Positions 25,103 to 33,692 of a DNA stretch of 64,000 nucleotides are shown piece after piece. Origin of the DNA: Pseudonocardia sulfidoxydans NBRC 16205 (lineage in GTDB: Bacteria; Actinomycetota; Actinomycetes; Mycobacteriales; Pseudonocardiaceae); assembly GCF_007989085.1 (NCBI RefSeq), contig NZ_BJVJ01000003.1, forward strand, positions 1-64,000. The letters are read 5' to 3'. Made by a program: the position numbers and the translations under genes. How positions within the stretch are numbered: position 1 is the first letter of the stretch; the number at the start of each line of letters is the position of its first letter. The notes beneath the pieces are model-generated. The model was given only the letters and a program-made list of their open reading frames with translations. It ran no database searches and was not told where the DNA came from.

Positions 25103-25768
25103 ATGACGACGAAGACCCAGGGGCGGACTCCCGCCCGGTCCGGCCGCGCCGACGCGACCCGCGAGGCCATCCTCGCCACCGCCGAACGGCTCTTCGCCGA
25201 ACACGGCGTCGTCGCCGTCTCCAACCGGCAGATCAGCGAAGCCGCAGGCCAGGGCAACACCGCCGCCGTCGGCTACCACTTCGGCACCAAGGAAGACCTG
25301 GTGCGTGCCATCGTCCGCAGACACACCGCCGACGTCGACCGCCGCCGCGAGGAACGCGTCGCCGCCGTCACCGGCTCCACGAACGTCCGCGACTGGGTGG
25401 ACTGCCTCGTCTGCCCCATGACCGACCACCTCGACGCCCTCGGCAGCCCCACCTGGTTCGCCCGCTTCGCCGCCCAGGTCATGACCGACCCCGTGCTGCG
25501 CGAGACCGTGGCCGAGGAGTCGCTCGCCTCCACCTCGCTGCGCCACGCCCTCGACGGGCTCGAAGCCTGCCTGCCCTCGCTGCCCGCCGCCGTCCGCGCC
25601 GAACGTGGGGCCATGGTCCGGCAGCTGATGATGGTCATGCCCGCCGAACGCGAACGCGCCCTCGCCGACGGTGTCCCGACCCCCCGCTCCTCCTGGCGCG
25701 ACGCCACCACGGGACTTGTCGACGCCGTCACCGGTATCTGGCTGGCCCCGGTCACCCCGACCCCCTGA
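25103..25768 (+). CDS. TetR-family transcriptional repressor
   Basis: 221 residues from ATG at 25103, preceded by an ideal ribosome site (GGAGGTGATC). The N-terminal DNA-binding region reads TREAILATAERLFAEHG, then ISEAAGQGNTAAVGYHFGTKEDL. It is divergent from the MFS transporter and probably represses both genes through the two dyads at 24978 and 25034. An in-frame GTG four codons upstream is less likely because the ribosome site lies between them. Confidence 0.88.
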   Translation: MTTKTQGRTPARSGRADATREAILATAERLFAEHGVVAVSNRQISEAAGQGNTAAVGYHFGTKEDLVRAIVRRHTADVDRRREERVAAVTGSTNVRDWVDCLVCPMTDHLDALGSPTWFARFAAQVMTDPVLRETVAEESLASTSLRHALDGLEACLPSLPAAVRAERGAMVRQLMMVMPAERERALADGVPTPRSSWRDATTGLVDAVTGIWLAPVTPTP

Positions 25769-25796
25769 CCGTGGCGGGGTTGCTCGCCGAAGCCGG

Positions 25797-25846
25797 GCGC
25801 AACCTCACGGTCGTCGTGGCACGCCGGGACAGCGGTGGGGTTGCGC
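25797..25846. repeat. hairpin repeat (CGCAACCTCAC family), copy 2
   Basis: GCGCAACCTCAC pairs with GTGGGGTTGCGC (one G-U type mismatch). It shares CGCAACCTCACGGTCG and ACAGC-GTG-GGTTGCG with the copy at 20511. It starts 28 bases after the tetR stop and could end that transcript. Confidence 0.6.
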
Positions 25847-25943
25847 GCCGCCTCGTGGTTCGGGCCCGACCTCACCGCGAGCCCGAGCCGGGCGCCCCGC
25901 AGGCCGGCGCACCCCACGCCCGGGAGCGCGCGCTCGGACCTCC

Positions 25944-25949
25944 TAGGCT
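25944..25949 (+). promoter_or_regulatory. -10 element of the rnhA promoter
   Basis: TAGGCT, six bases before GTG at 25956; leaderless type. Confidence 0.55.
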
Positions 25950-25955
25950 GGCCCG

Positions 25956-26585
25956 GTGCCGATGACCGCGAAGTACGCCACCACCTGCGGCGTGTGCTCC
26001 TCCGCCATCTCGCCCGGCGAGCAGATCGCCCGGTCCGGCGAGCGGTGGGCGCACGTGGCGTGCGCGGCCACGGGCGACCAGCCCGCGAGCGCCCCGGCGA
26101 AGCCCGCCGCGGCGAAGCGGCCCCGCCCTGCCCGGCCCGACATGCCGGCGGCCGACGGCGCGCTCGAGGTCTGGACCGACGGCGCCTGCTCCGGGAACCC
26201 CGGCCCCGGCGGGTGGGCGTGGGCGACCCGCGACGGCCGCCGCGCCAGCGGCGGCGAGAACCCGACGACCAACCAGCGGATGGAGATCCGTGCCGCCCTC
26301 GAGGCCGTGCGCGCCCTCGACGGGCCGCTCGTCGTCGTCAGCGACTCGACGTACGTCGTGAACTGCTTCCGTGACCAGTGGTGGAAGGGCTGGATCGCGC
26401 GGGGCTGGGTGACGAGCGCGCGCAAGCCCGTCGTCAGCCGGGACCTGTGGGAGCCGCTGGTGGAGCTGGTGAACGACCGTGGTGACGTCTCGTTCCGCTG
26501 GGTGAAGGGTCATTCGGGCGACGAGATGAACGATCTGGTCGACCAGCTGGCGGTCGAGCAGTCCCGGGCGGTCGCGGCCGGCTGA
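25956..26585 (+). CDS. rnhA: ribonuclease HI with N-terminal Cys-rich extension
   Basis: 209 residues. The RNase H domain runs from about residue 68, with the four catalytic acids at Asp75 (TDGACSGNPGPGG), Glu110 (MEIRA), Asp130 (SDSTYV) and Asp193 (MNDLVD). It degrades the RNA strand of RNA-DNA hybrids. The first 40 residues (TTCGVCSSAI ... WAHVAC) look like a small zinc-binding motif, followed by an Ala/Pro/Lys linker; this is not part of E. coli RNase HI. The start is supported by the leaderless promoter. Confidence 0.9.
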   Translation: MPMTAKYATTCGVCSSAISPGEQIARSGERWAHVACAATGDQPASAPAKPAAAKRPRPARPDMPAADGALEVWTDGACSGNPGPGGWAWATRDGRRASGGENPTTNQRMEIRAALEAVRALDGPLVVVSDSTYVVNCFRDQWWKGWIARGWVTSARKPVVSRDLWEPLVELVNDRGDVSFRWVKGHSGDEMNDLVDQLAVEQSRAVAAG

Positions 26586-26852
26586 CCGGCGGTGTCACCG
26601 AACGTGGTTTCAGGCGCTCGACCTGCGGCCCGTCGGCAGTTCCGGTTCCGGATGTTTGCGACGTGCGCCCCCTGAGGTAACCCGATCGTGTCGGCCAGGC
26701 CGCGCCCCGTCAGGGTCGCTGCGGCCGGTCGTCGTGCCCGGGTCCCTTCCTCGGGCGCGACCGCTCGTCCGTCACTGGGGAGTTGGCCGAGCGAGCGGCA
26801 ACAGCGGCGGGCGTCGGGACTCGGGGGTTCCGGCGCCCGTCCGCTTCCGTCG
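26586..26852. other. intergenic stretch without a recognisable gene
   Basis: Downstream of rnhA. Several frames stay open because of the base composition, but none shows a domain or a ribosome site. No repeat of the families described here. Confidence 0.5.
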
Positions 26853-27044
26853 TCAGCCGCGTGGCCTGGCCGGGCGCGCATGTCCGCGACGGCGCCGCGC
26901 GACGCGGCGGTCGACCAGCGCCAGGGAGGCGTGCCCGGGGCGGGCGCGGCCGGGTGCGTGCCGGGCGCGGCGGCGGAACGTGGTGAGCAGGAATGCGAGG
27001 AGAACGACGGCGCCCGCGACGAGCACGACGATCTGGACACCCAT
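26853..27044 (-). CDS. possible small single-helix membrane protein
   Basis: 63 codons from ATG at 27044: a clear hydrophobic helix (VQIVVLVAGAVVLLAFLLTTF) followed by an Arg-rich tail. No homologue recognised and only a weak ribosome site. Real or not cannot be decided from sequence alone; the helix itself is well formed. Confidence 0.4.
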   Translation of the reverse strand: MGVQIVVLVAGAVVLLAFLLTTFRRRARHAPGRARPGHASLALVDRRVARRRRGHARPARPRG

Positions 27045-27176
27045 GGCTGGTCCCGTGTTCTCCGAGGCGTGCGGTGGTGGGTCCCTGCGCGATGGTCTTC
27101 GCCTGTGGCCACGTCCGGCGTTACAGGCGGGGTTTCTCCACGGTGAAGGGCCGCTTCGGCCCGCCGTACGTAGGTC

Positions 27177-27216
27177 GTGAGCGGCGATAGTCGCTCCAGC
27201 GACTATCGCCACTCAC
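27177..27216. repeat. 40-bp palindrome, copy 5 (imperfect)
   Basis: Five bases past the stop of the minus-strand GGT gene. It differs from the family in a CC centre (GCTCCAGC) and in one uncompensated arm position (GAGCGG versus CCACTC). The least regular copy. Confidence 0.85.
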
Positions 27217-27220
27217 GGGC

Positions 27221-28660
27221 TCACCAGCTCAGGGACGTCGACTGCCGGCGCAGGTCCGAGGCGGAGAACGGCGGGCGGTCGGGGGAGAGCCCCGCCGCGA
27301 CGACCGAGCCGAACACCCCCGAGCCGTGGGGGCGCTCGACGACCCGATGCCCGCGCGACGCCAGTGCGTCCGCGACGGGATGCCCGGTTTCGACGAGCAG
27401 GTTCCCGTCCTCGGCGCGCCAGCGGTGGGCGGCCAGCGCGACCTCCAGGTCGGCCCCGGCGCGCAGGCGGGAGGCGACCTGCAGCAGGGTCTGGACCTGG
27501 CCGTCGGCACCCGGGGTCGACATGGCGAGCGAGGACCCGCCGGGACCGGTGGCGAGCATCGGCGCGAGCGTGTGGACCGGTCGGGCGCCCGGGCGCGCGG
27601 CGTTGGCTCCCGCGGTGAAGCCGTCGGCCCGGTTGTTGAGGTGCAGCCCCAGTTCCGGGACGTGGATCGCGGAGCCGAAGCCGTCGAACACCGAGACCAG
27701 CGACGACACGACCCAGCCGGCGGAGTCGGCGGTCGCGACGCCCGCGGTGTGCAGGTAGGAGCGGGGCCCGCCCGGATGCTCGGCCGCCCGCTCGGTGTCG
27801 ACGTCGAGCGGCTCGGCGAGCAGTGTGGCGCCGCGGCCGCTGTCGTCGCGGTGGGCGAATACCTCCCCGATGATCTCGACCATCACGTGGTCGCGGTGGC
27901 CGGCGTCGATCTCGTCCCAGTGGCCGTCGAGCCACTGCAGGGCCATCGCGAGCAGCACGCCCTGGCTGTTGGGCGGTTGCACGTGGACGGTCGCGCCGGC
28001 CCAGCCGACGGCGATGGGCTCGGTGATCATCGACGTGTGGTCGTGCAGGTCGGCCGCCGCGAGCGACCCGCCGGCGGCGGCGACGGCGCGGGCGACGGCG
28101 TCGGCGGCCTCGCCGCGGTACAGCGCGCCGGGCCCGGTTTCCGAGGCGCGGTCGAGCAGCGCGGCCAGGGCGGGCTGGGTCCACCGGTCACCGGGGGAGA
28201 CGCCCAGCACCGGCGCCCCGGGGGACACCCGGGCGAGGCGCTCGCCGTGTGCCGCGAGGGCCGAGATCAGGGCGTCGCCGACGGTCAGGCCGTCGCGGGC
28301 CAGCCGCGTCGCGGGTTCGAGGACCTCGCCGAAGGCCAGCGCGCCGAACCGCTCGTTGAGGTCGGCCCACCCGGCGAGCGCACCCGGGACCGTCACGGAG
28401 TTGCCGACGCCGGGGCCGCCGAGGGTCGGCCAGTCCTTCGGGGCGCGGCCGGTCCCGTTGACGGCGGTGACGGTGCCGTCGGGGGCGCGGACCAGCGCTA
28501 GCACGTCCCCGCCGACGCCCGCGGCCTCGGGCATGGCGACACAGATGACGGCCTGTGCGGCGACCGCGGCGTCGACGGCGTTGCCACCGCGCAGCGCGAC
28601 GTCGCGGGCGGCCGCGGCGGCGAGGGGGTGGGCGGCGGCGACGGCACCGGATCGACTCAC
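27221..28660 (-). CDS. gamma-glutamyltransferase-family Ntn hydrolase
   Basis: 479 residues, slightly short for the family and without a signal peptide, so cytoplasmic. The N-terminus HPLAAAAARDVALRGGNAVDAAVA and PEAAGVGGD are GGT hallmarks. The self-processing Thr is probably in YLHTAGVATADSAGW, before the small-subunit motif VFDGFGSA. Such proteins hydrolyse gamma-glutamyl or related amides (for example oxamate in HpxW relatives). GTG start at 28660 with a leaderless promoter. The catalytic Thr context (HTAG rather than TTH) makes the exact activity uncertain. Confidence 0.8.
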   Translation of the reverse strand: MSRSGAVAAAHPLAAAAARDVALRGGNAVDAAVAAQAVICVAMPEAAGVGGDVLALVRAPDGTVTAVNGTGRAPKDWPTLGGPGVGNSVTVPGALAGWADLNERFGALAFGEVLEPATRLARDGLTVGDALISALAAHGERLARVSPGAPVLGVSPGDRWTQPALAALLDRASETGPGALYRGEAADAVARAVAAAGGSLAAADLHDHTSMITEPIAVGWAGATVHVQPPNSQGVLLAMALQWLDGHWDEIDAGHRDHVMVEIIGEVFAHRDDSGRGATLLAEPLDVDTERAAEHPGGPRSYLHTAGVATADSAGWVVSSLVSVFDGFGSAIHVPELGLHLNNRADGFTAGANAARPGARPVHTLAPMLATGPGGSSLAMSTPGADGQVQTLLQVASRLRAGADLEVALAAHRWRAEDGNLLVETGHPVADALASRGHRVVERPHGSGVFGSVVAAGLSPDRPPFSASDLRRQSTSLSW

Positions 28661-28667
28661 GCGCCCG

Positions 28668-28673
28668 ACCCTA
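28668..28673 (-). promoter_or_regulatory. -10 element of the GGT gene promoter
   Basis: TAGGGT on the minus strand, seven bases before GTG at 28660. Confidence 0.5.
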
Positions 28674-28688
28674 CGACGCGGCCGGCTC

Positions 28689-28728
28689 GTGAGCGGCGAT
28701 AGTCGCTATAGCGACTATCGCCGCTCAC
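28689..28728. repeat. 40-bp palindrome, copy 6
   Basis: Perfect palindrome, outer arms GTGAGCGGCGAT/ATCGCCGCTCAC, four bases past the stop of the minus-strand keto-acid cleavage gene and just upstream of the GGT promoter. Confidence 0.92.
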
Positions 28729-28732
28729 AGGG

Positions 28733-29650
28733 TTATGTGCCGCGCAGGCCCAGGTACTCGCGGGCCTCCGCGGGGGAGGCGGGGGTGCGGTCGAACAGCG
28801 CGGCGAGGTCGACGACCTTGGTGACGAGGTCGGCGTTCGACTTGGCCTGCTCGCCGCGGCGGACCCGCAGGTTGTCCTCCAGTCCGACGCGCAGGTTCCC
28901 GCCCATCACCAGCGCCAGCGCGGCGACCTGGTACTGCCCGGGATAGCCGATACCGGCCGCGGACCACGTGAACCCGCCGACGCCGAACAGCCGCTCCGCG
29001 GTGCGCACCATGTGGACGAGCTGGTCGGCCTCGACGGCGTTGGCGCCCAGCACCCCGAGCACGAACTGCAGGTTGAACGGCGCGTCGAGGATCCCGTCGG
29101 CCACGAGCCGGCGGACGTTGTAGAGCTGGCCGACGTCGTAGATCTCGATCTCCGGCCTGGTCCGGGCCTGTCGCATCAGCCCGGCCAGGTACTCCATGTC
29201 GGAGAACGTGTTGCGGAAGACGTAGTCGCGGGTGCCCTCCAGGTACTCGCGCTCCCAGTCCTGGAAGTCCAGGTCGCGACGGGCCACCGGGTAGAGACCG
29301 AAGTTGAAGCTGCCGGCGTTGAACGTCGCCATCTCGGGTTCGAGCGCGGGGACGACGGCGGCGCGTTCGGTGATCGTCATGCCCCGACCGCCACCGGTCG
29401 TGGGCTGCAGGACGGCGTCGGTGCGTTCCCGCAGCCCCGCGACGACGCGGCGGAACAGCTCGACGTCCTGCACCGGGCGGCCGGTCGCCTCCTCGCGCAC
29501 GTGCAGGTGCAGCACCGCCGCGCCCGCCTCGGCGGCGGCGACCCCCTCCTCGACGATCTGCGCCACCGTGATCGGGATGGCCGGGCTCTGCGCGGGCACC
29601 GTCATCCCCCCGGTGAGCGCGCACGTCACGATGACCTTGCCGGAGTCCAT
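28733..29650 (-). CDS. beta-keto acid cleavage enzyme (BKACE, DUF849 family)
   Basis: 305 residues, typical length. The start VIVTCALTGG, the zinc ligands His48 and His50 in LHLHVR, and the motif NAGSFNFG are characteristic. The family (3-keto-5-aminohexanoate cleavage enzyme relatives) condenses a beta-keto acid with acetyl-CoA to give acetoacetate and a CoA ester. It is the likely last step of the catabolic cluster 28733-34581, although 177 bases with an inverted-repeat element separate it from the cyclase gene. Confidence 0.87.
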   Translation of the reverse strand: MDSGKVIVTCALTGGMTVPAQSPAIPITVAQIVEEGVAAAEAGAAVLHLHVREEATGRPVQDVELFRRVVAGLRERTDAVLQPTTGGGRGMTITERAAVVPALEPEMATFNAGSFNFGLYPVARRDLDFQDWEREYLEGTRDYVFRNTFSDMEYLAGLMRQARTRPEIEIYDVGQLYNVRRLVADGILDAPFNLQFVLGVLGANAVEADQLVHMVRTAERLFGVGGFTWSAAGIGYPGQYQVAALALVMGGNLRVGLEDNLRVRRGEQAKSNADLVTKVVDLAALFDRTPASPAEAREYLGLRGT

Positions 29651-29672
29651 GAGCGTCCCTTTCTCGGAGCGC

Positions 29673-29821
29673 GCTGGAGAACTCGGACCTACTGCGCGAC
29701 GCCCAGGCGGCGCCCTCGCGGCGTTGGGCAGACGCGTCGATACAACAGCGGTATCGCCGCACCTGCCCGCCTTGCGATGACACCACCTGGACGCCGCTCG
29801 CTACGGCCGGAGTTCTCCAGC
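29673..29821. repeat. intergenic element bounded by 12-bp inverted repeats
   Basis: GCTGGAGAACTC (29673-29684) and GAGTTCTCCAGC (29810-29821) are exact inverted repeats framing about 150 bases that hold further short complementary segments. It fills the gap between the cyclase stop and the keto-acid cleavage gene start. No target-site duplication is evident. It could be a MITE-like insertion or a long RNA hairpin. Confidence 0.55.
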
Positions 29822-29827
29822 ACCCTC

Positions 29828-30727
29828 CTATACGACGGCCAGCGGGTCGACCATCGACCCGGTGGCCCCTGCGATCTTGAGCGGCAGCGCGACGAACAGG
29901 AACTCGTACACCTTCGCCGCGGCGAGCTCCTCCAGGTCGAGGCTCTCCATGATGTAGACGCCGTTGTCCACCAACAGGTGCACGTGCACCGGTTGGGGGT
30001 TCGCGGGCGATCCGGGGTCGGGTGCGGGCTGGACCTCGAAGGTCTCGGTGTCGCTGCCCGCGGCGATCACCCCGCGCTCGGTGAGCATCCGCGCCACCGA
30101 GACGTCCGGGCCCGGGGTGAGGTGCTCGGCCATGCGTGCCCGGTCGGGCCACAGCCCCATGTATCCGGTGCGGAACAGCACGACGTCCCACTGCCCGATC
30201 GTGACCCCCTGCGCCGCGCAGATGTCCTCGACCTCCGCGGCGTCGACGACCGCGCCCGCGGGCAGACAGTCGACGCCGCGGTGCCCGGCCAGGTCGAGCA
30301 GCACGCCCCGGGTGAACATCGGGGGCATGCTCGACGCGTCGCCGACGGTCGGGCCGAAGTCGCCGAGGTGCTCGCGTGCGTTCGCCCCGTCGTACCAGCG
30401 GCCCTCCTCGCCGACGGTGATGTGGGCCAGCGCGTCGACGTGGGCGCCGGAGTGGACGGTCCCCGACACGACCTCGGTCATGCAGCCGAGGCCGATCTCG
30501 TTGGGGTTGGGCGCCCACAGGTTCTCCTCGGCCTGCCGCAGCCCCTGCGGGGTGCGGTAGCTCAGCACCTGGAACTGCGGGTGGCCCGGGAACAGCGGCA
30601 TCCCCGGGAACCGGGTCGCGGCCAACGAGAACGACCGGCCGGTGCGGACGAGACCCGCCGCCCGGGCCCGCACCGCGTCCGGGACGTCGGCGGCGGGCCC
30701 GGCGGCGGCCGGACGGGTGGCGGTCAC
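29828..30727 (-). CDS. cyclase-family (kynurenine formamidase-like) metal hydrolase
   Basis: 299 residues from GTG at 30727, overlapping the molybdenum subunit gene by four bases. The motif HSGAHVDALAH fits HxGTHxDxxxH, the metal-binding signature of the cyclase family (PF04199), which includes kynurenine formamidase and isatin hydrolase. It should open a lactam, lactone or formamide. Coupling to a molybdenum hydroxylase suggests that the hydroxylase makes a cyclic amide or lactone which this enzyme opens. Confidence 0.85.
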   Translation of the reverse strand: MTATRPAAAGPAADVPDAVRARAAGLVRTGRSFSLAATRFPGMPLFPGHPQFQVLSYRTPQGLRQAEENLWAPNPNEIGLGCMTEVVSGTVHSGAHVDALAHITVGEEGRWYDGANAREHLGDFGPTVGDASSMPPMFTRGVLLDLAGHRGVDCLPAGAVVDAAEVEDICAAQGVTIGQWDVVLFRTGYMGLWPDRARMAEHLTPGPDVSVARMLTERGVIAAGSDTETFEVQPAPDPGSPANPQPVHVHLLVDNGVYIMESLDLEELAAAKVYEFLFVALPLKIAGATGSMVDPLAVV

Positions 30728-33180
30728 GGACGGCCCTCGTGCGCGCCCGCGACCAGGTCCACGACCCGCTCGGGCGTCATCGGCAGTTCGTCGACCCACA
30801 CCCCGAACGGTTTGAGCGCGTCGTCGACGGCGCTGGCGATCGCGGTCGGTGCCACGAGCCGCCCGCCCTCGCCCGCACCCTTCACGCCGTACTCGGTGAA
30901 CGGCGACGGCGTCTCCAGGTGCTCGACGACGATCTCGGGCACCTCGTGCATGCTCGGCATCAGGTACTCGCGGAACGTCGGGGTGTCCAGCGCCCCGTCC
31001 TCGCCGTAGCGGTACTCCTCCATGAGCGCCGCGCCGATGCCCTGCACGATCCCGCCGACGATCTGCCCCTCCACCAGGGTCGGGTTCATGACGGTGCCGC
31101 AGTCGTTGACGGCGTAGTAGGCGCGCAGCGTCACCACGCCCGTCTCGGCGTCGACCTCGACGATCGGGATGTGGCAGGCGTGCGACACCATCGGGTAGAA
31201 GGCGCCCATGTCCGTGCGGTCGGCCGACGGCGGCGTCGAGTAGGGGTGGTCGTAGGTGTGCACCGCGACCAGGCCGCTCGACTCGTCCTCCGGGGTGGAG
31301 TGGAAGAACAGGTGGGCGCGCATCCCGATGTCGGCCATCGACATCGACGCGCCGGGGACCCCCTTGGCGCGGAACGTGCCGTCGACGCACTCGACGTCGT
31401 CGGGGTCGATCTCCATCGCGTGGGCGGCGATCCGGATCATCTTGTCCCGGATGGTCCGCGCCGCCCCGCGGGTGGCGCCCGACAGCATGATCGTGAGCCG
31501 GCTACCGCCCGGCCCGGCCGACATCGCGCCGGTCGTCGAGTCGGCGTAGGTGACCGAGACGTCGTTCGGGTCGATGCCGAACTCCTCGGCGACGACCTGG
31601 CTGACGACCGTCTCGGGGCTGTTGCCCCACAACGGGCAGCCGACCTCGACCCGCACCCCGCCCATGGCGTCGACGTCCATCTTGACGCTCTCGGGCGTGC
31701 TCGTCGCCGGCAGCGGCGGGTTGTCGTAGAGGAACCACCACTCCGAGGCGTTGTAGCCGGTGCGCTCCTGGCACGTCGCGAGGCCGATGCCCAGGTATCG
31801 GCCCTCGGCGCGCAGCCGCTCCTGCTCGGCCCGCCAGTCGTCGATGCCCGCGAGCTCCAGCGCCCGGTCGAGGACCGCGGCGTAGTCGCCGGAGTCGTAG
31901 ACGTTGCCCGACGGGGTCTTGAACGGGAACTGCTCGGGCGCGATGAAGTTGCGCCGCCGGATCTCGGCGCGGTCGATGCCCATGACCTCCGACGCCTTGT
32001 CGACGAGCCGCTCCAGCACGAAGTTGCCCGGGTCGGCGCCCGCACCGCGGAAGAAGCCCTGCTGCACCTTGTTGGTGAGCACGCACGACACGTCGTAGCG
32101 CAGGCTGCCGATCCGGTACGGCCCGGTGGGCTGGGCCATCGCGTTGCCGTGCTGGCCGTGGGCGAACTGGAAGTAGGCGCCGTAGTCGTCCACGATCTTC
32201 AACGTCAGGCCGAGCATCTCGCCGTCCTCGGCGAGGGCCAGCTCGGCGTCGTAGATGCGGTCGCAGCCCACGTTGTCGTTGGCGGCGATGTTGTCGACGC
32301 GGTCCTCCAGGTACTGCACGGGCTTGCCGGTCGCCTTCGTCAGCGCCCCGGCGATCGCGAGCACCTTGGTGATGAAGTGCTTCGACCCGAAGCTCCCGCC
32401 GACGGCGCACGGGATCATCCGCATCCGGTTCGTCGACACCCCGAGCATCCCCGCGAACGCCCACGGCAGGAAGTTGTGGAAGTTCGAGTTGGAGTAGACG
32501 GTCATCGACTTGTCGAACGGGTTCCACGACGCCACCGCACCCGCGGTCTCCATCGGCGAGGCGCACATCCGGTGCCAGCGCGCCCGCGTCCGGACGACCG
32601 TGTGCGCGCGGGCCAGGTCGCCCTCGACGTCGCCGAAGTCGAGCACGCGGTGGAACGCGACGTTGGAGTCCAGGGTCTCGTGGATGCGTGTCGCGTCCGG
32701 CGCCATCGCGGCCTCGGGATCGACGACGGCCGGCAGCACCTCGTACTCGACGCGGATCGCCGCGCACGCATCCTCGGCGATGTAGCGGTCGGTGGCGGCG
32801 ACGATCGCGACCGCCTCGCCCGGGTAGCGGACGCGTTCGATCGCGATCGCGGTCTGGGGGACCGGTTCGGCGCAGAACGCCGGCATCGGGTTGACCAGCT
32901 CCGCAGCCTGCGCCCCCGTCAGCACCGCCTTGACACCGGGGATGGCCTCGGCGGCGCTGGTGTCGATGGACACGATGCGCGCGTGGGCGTGCGGGCTGCC
33001 CAGCACCGCGCCGTGCAGCATCCCGGGCAGCGTGACGTCGCCGACGTAGGTGGCGCGTCCGGCCAGCAGCTTCGGGTCCTCCTTGCGGGGGACGCTGCGG
33101 CCGATCCAGCGGCGCTCGGTCCCGTTCTTGCGGGGGGAGCCGGTGGTGGCGGTGGTGGGGCGGTCCTCGACGGTGCTCAT
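30724..33180 (-). CDS. molybdenum hydroxylase large subunit (xanthine dehydrogenase/CoxL family)
   Basis: 818 residues. Conserved blocks include RRWIGRSVPRKEDPKLLAG at the start, FFRGAGADPGNFVLERL, GQIVGGIVQGIGAALMEE and KGAGEGGRLV, the last holding the catalytic Glu that acts at the Mo centre. The AYRCSFR active-site loop of true CO dehydrogenase is absent, so it is a form II or aldehyde/N-heterocycle hydroxylase. It binds molybdopterin and hydroxylates an aldehyde or aromatic heterocycle with water as oxygen source. Four-base overlaps on both sides place it firmly in the M-S-L-cyclase operon. Confidence 0.9.
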   Translation of the reverse strand: MSTVEDRPTTATTGSPRKNGTERRWIGRSVPRKEDPKLLAGRATYVGDVTLPGMLHGAVLGSPHAHARIVSIDTSAAEAIPGVKAVLTGAQAAELVNPMPAFCAEPVPQTAIAIERVRYPGEAVAIVAATDRYIAEDACAAIRVEYEVLPAVVDPEAAMAPDATRIHETLDSNVAFHRVLDFGDVEGDLARAHTVVRTRARWHRMCASPMETAGAVASWNPFDKSMTVYSNSNFHNFLPWAFAGMLGVSTNRMRMIPCAVGGSFGSKHFITKVLAIAGALTKATGKPVQYLEDRVDNIAANDNVGCDRIYDAELALAEDGEMLGLTLKIVDDYGAYFQFAHGQHGNAMAQPTGPYRIGSLRYDVSCVLTNKVQQGFFRGAGADPGNFVLERLVDKASEVMGIDRAEIRRRNFIAPEQFPFKTPSGNVYDSGDYAAVLDRALELAGIDDWRAEQERLRAEGRYLGIGLATCQERTGYNASEWWFLYDNPPLPATSTPESVKMDVDAMGGVRVEVGCPLWGNSPETVVSQVVAEEFGIDPNDVSVTYADSTTGAMSAGPGGSRLTIMLSGATRGAARTIRDKMIRIAAHAMEIDPDDVECVDGTFRAKGVPGASMSMADIGMRAHLFFHSTPEDESSGLVAVHTYDHPYSTPPSADRTDMGAFYPMVSHACHIPIVEVDAETGVVTLRAYYAVNDCGTVMNPTLVEGQIVGGIVQGIGAALMEEYRYGEDGALDTPTFREYLMPSMHEVPEIVVEHLETPSPFTEYGVKGAGEGGRLVAPTAIASAVDDALKPFGVWVDELPMTPERVVDLVAGAHEGRP

Positions 33181-33692
33181 GCCTGCGCTCCGTTCTTCGC
33201 AGCGGTCATCGACTGCCCGGCCGCGCACACCGACCTGACGATGTTCTGGTAGCCGGTGCAGCGGCACAGGTTGCCGCCCAACGCCTCCCGGACCTCGTCG
33301 GGATCGGGTTCGGCGGTGCGTTCGAGCAGCTCGCACGCGCCCATCAGCATCCCGGGGGTGCAGAAGCCGCACTGCAGGCCGTGGTTCTCGTGGAACGCTT
33401 GCTGGATCGGGTGCAGCGTGCCGTCGGCACCTGCCAGGGACTCGACGGTCCGCACGGCCGTGCCGTCGAGCTGCGCGGCGAACACCAGGCAGGAGCGGGT
33501 CGCGGCACCGTCGACGAGCACGGTGCACGCCCCGCAGACGCCCTGCTCGCAGCCCACGTGCGTGCCGGTGAGCTCGAGGTCGCCGCGCAGCAGGTCGGCC
33601 AGCAGCGTCCGCGGTTCGACGAGCAGGTCGTGGGCGACGTCGTTGACCGTGATCCGGATCCGGACCTTCTCGGGGCTGGTGGTCTCAGGCAT
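33177..33692 (-). CDS. molybdenum hydroxylase small subunit, two [2Fe-2S] clusters
   Basis: 171 residues. The plant-type ferredoxin cluster is held by Cys48, 53, 56 and 68 (CEQGVCGAC...C), and the second helical cluster by Cys108, 111, 143 and 145 (CGFC, CRC). It passes electrons from the Mo site to the FAD subunit. It overlaps the FAD subunit stop by eight bases and the large subunit start by four. Confidence 0.92.
   Translation of the reverse strand: MPETTSPEKVRIRITVNDVAHDLLVEPRTLLADLLRGDLELTGTHVGCEQGVCGACTVLVDGAATRSCLVFAAQLDGTAVRTVESLAGADGTLHPIQQAFHENHGLQCGFCTPGMLMGACELLERTAEPDPDEVREALGGNLCRCTGYQNIVRSVCAAGQSMTAAKNGAQA

Noticed and set aside
26586..27176. Several overlapping frames of 60-170 codons
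   Set aside because: All but the small single-helix frame are Arg/Gly/Pro-rich without ribosome sites; composition explains them.
29673..29821. Integron attC site
   Set aside because: Outer inverted repeats are long and exact and the RYYYAAC/GTTRRRY core sites are not present; no integrase nearby.
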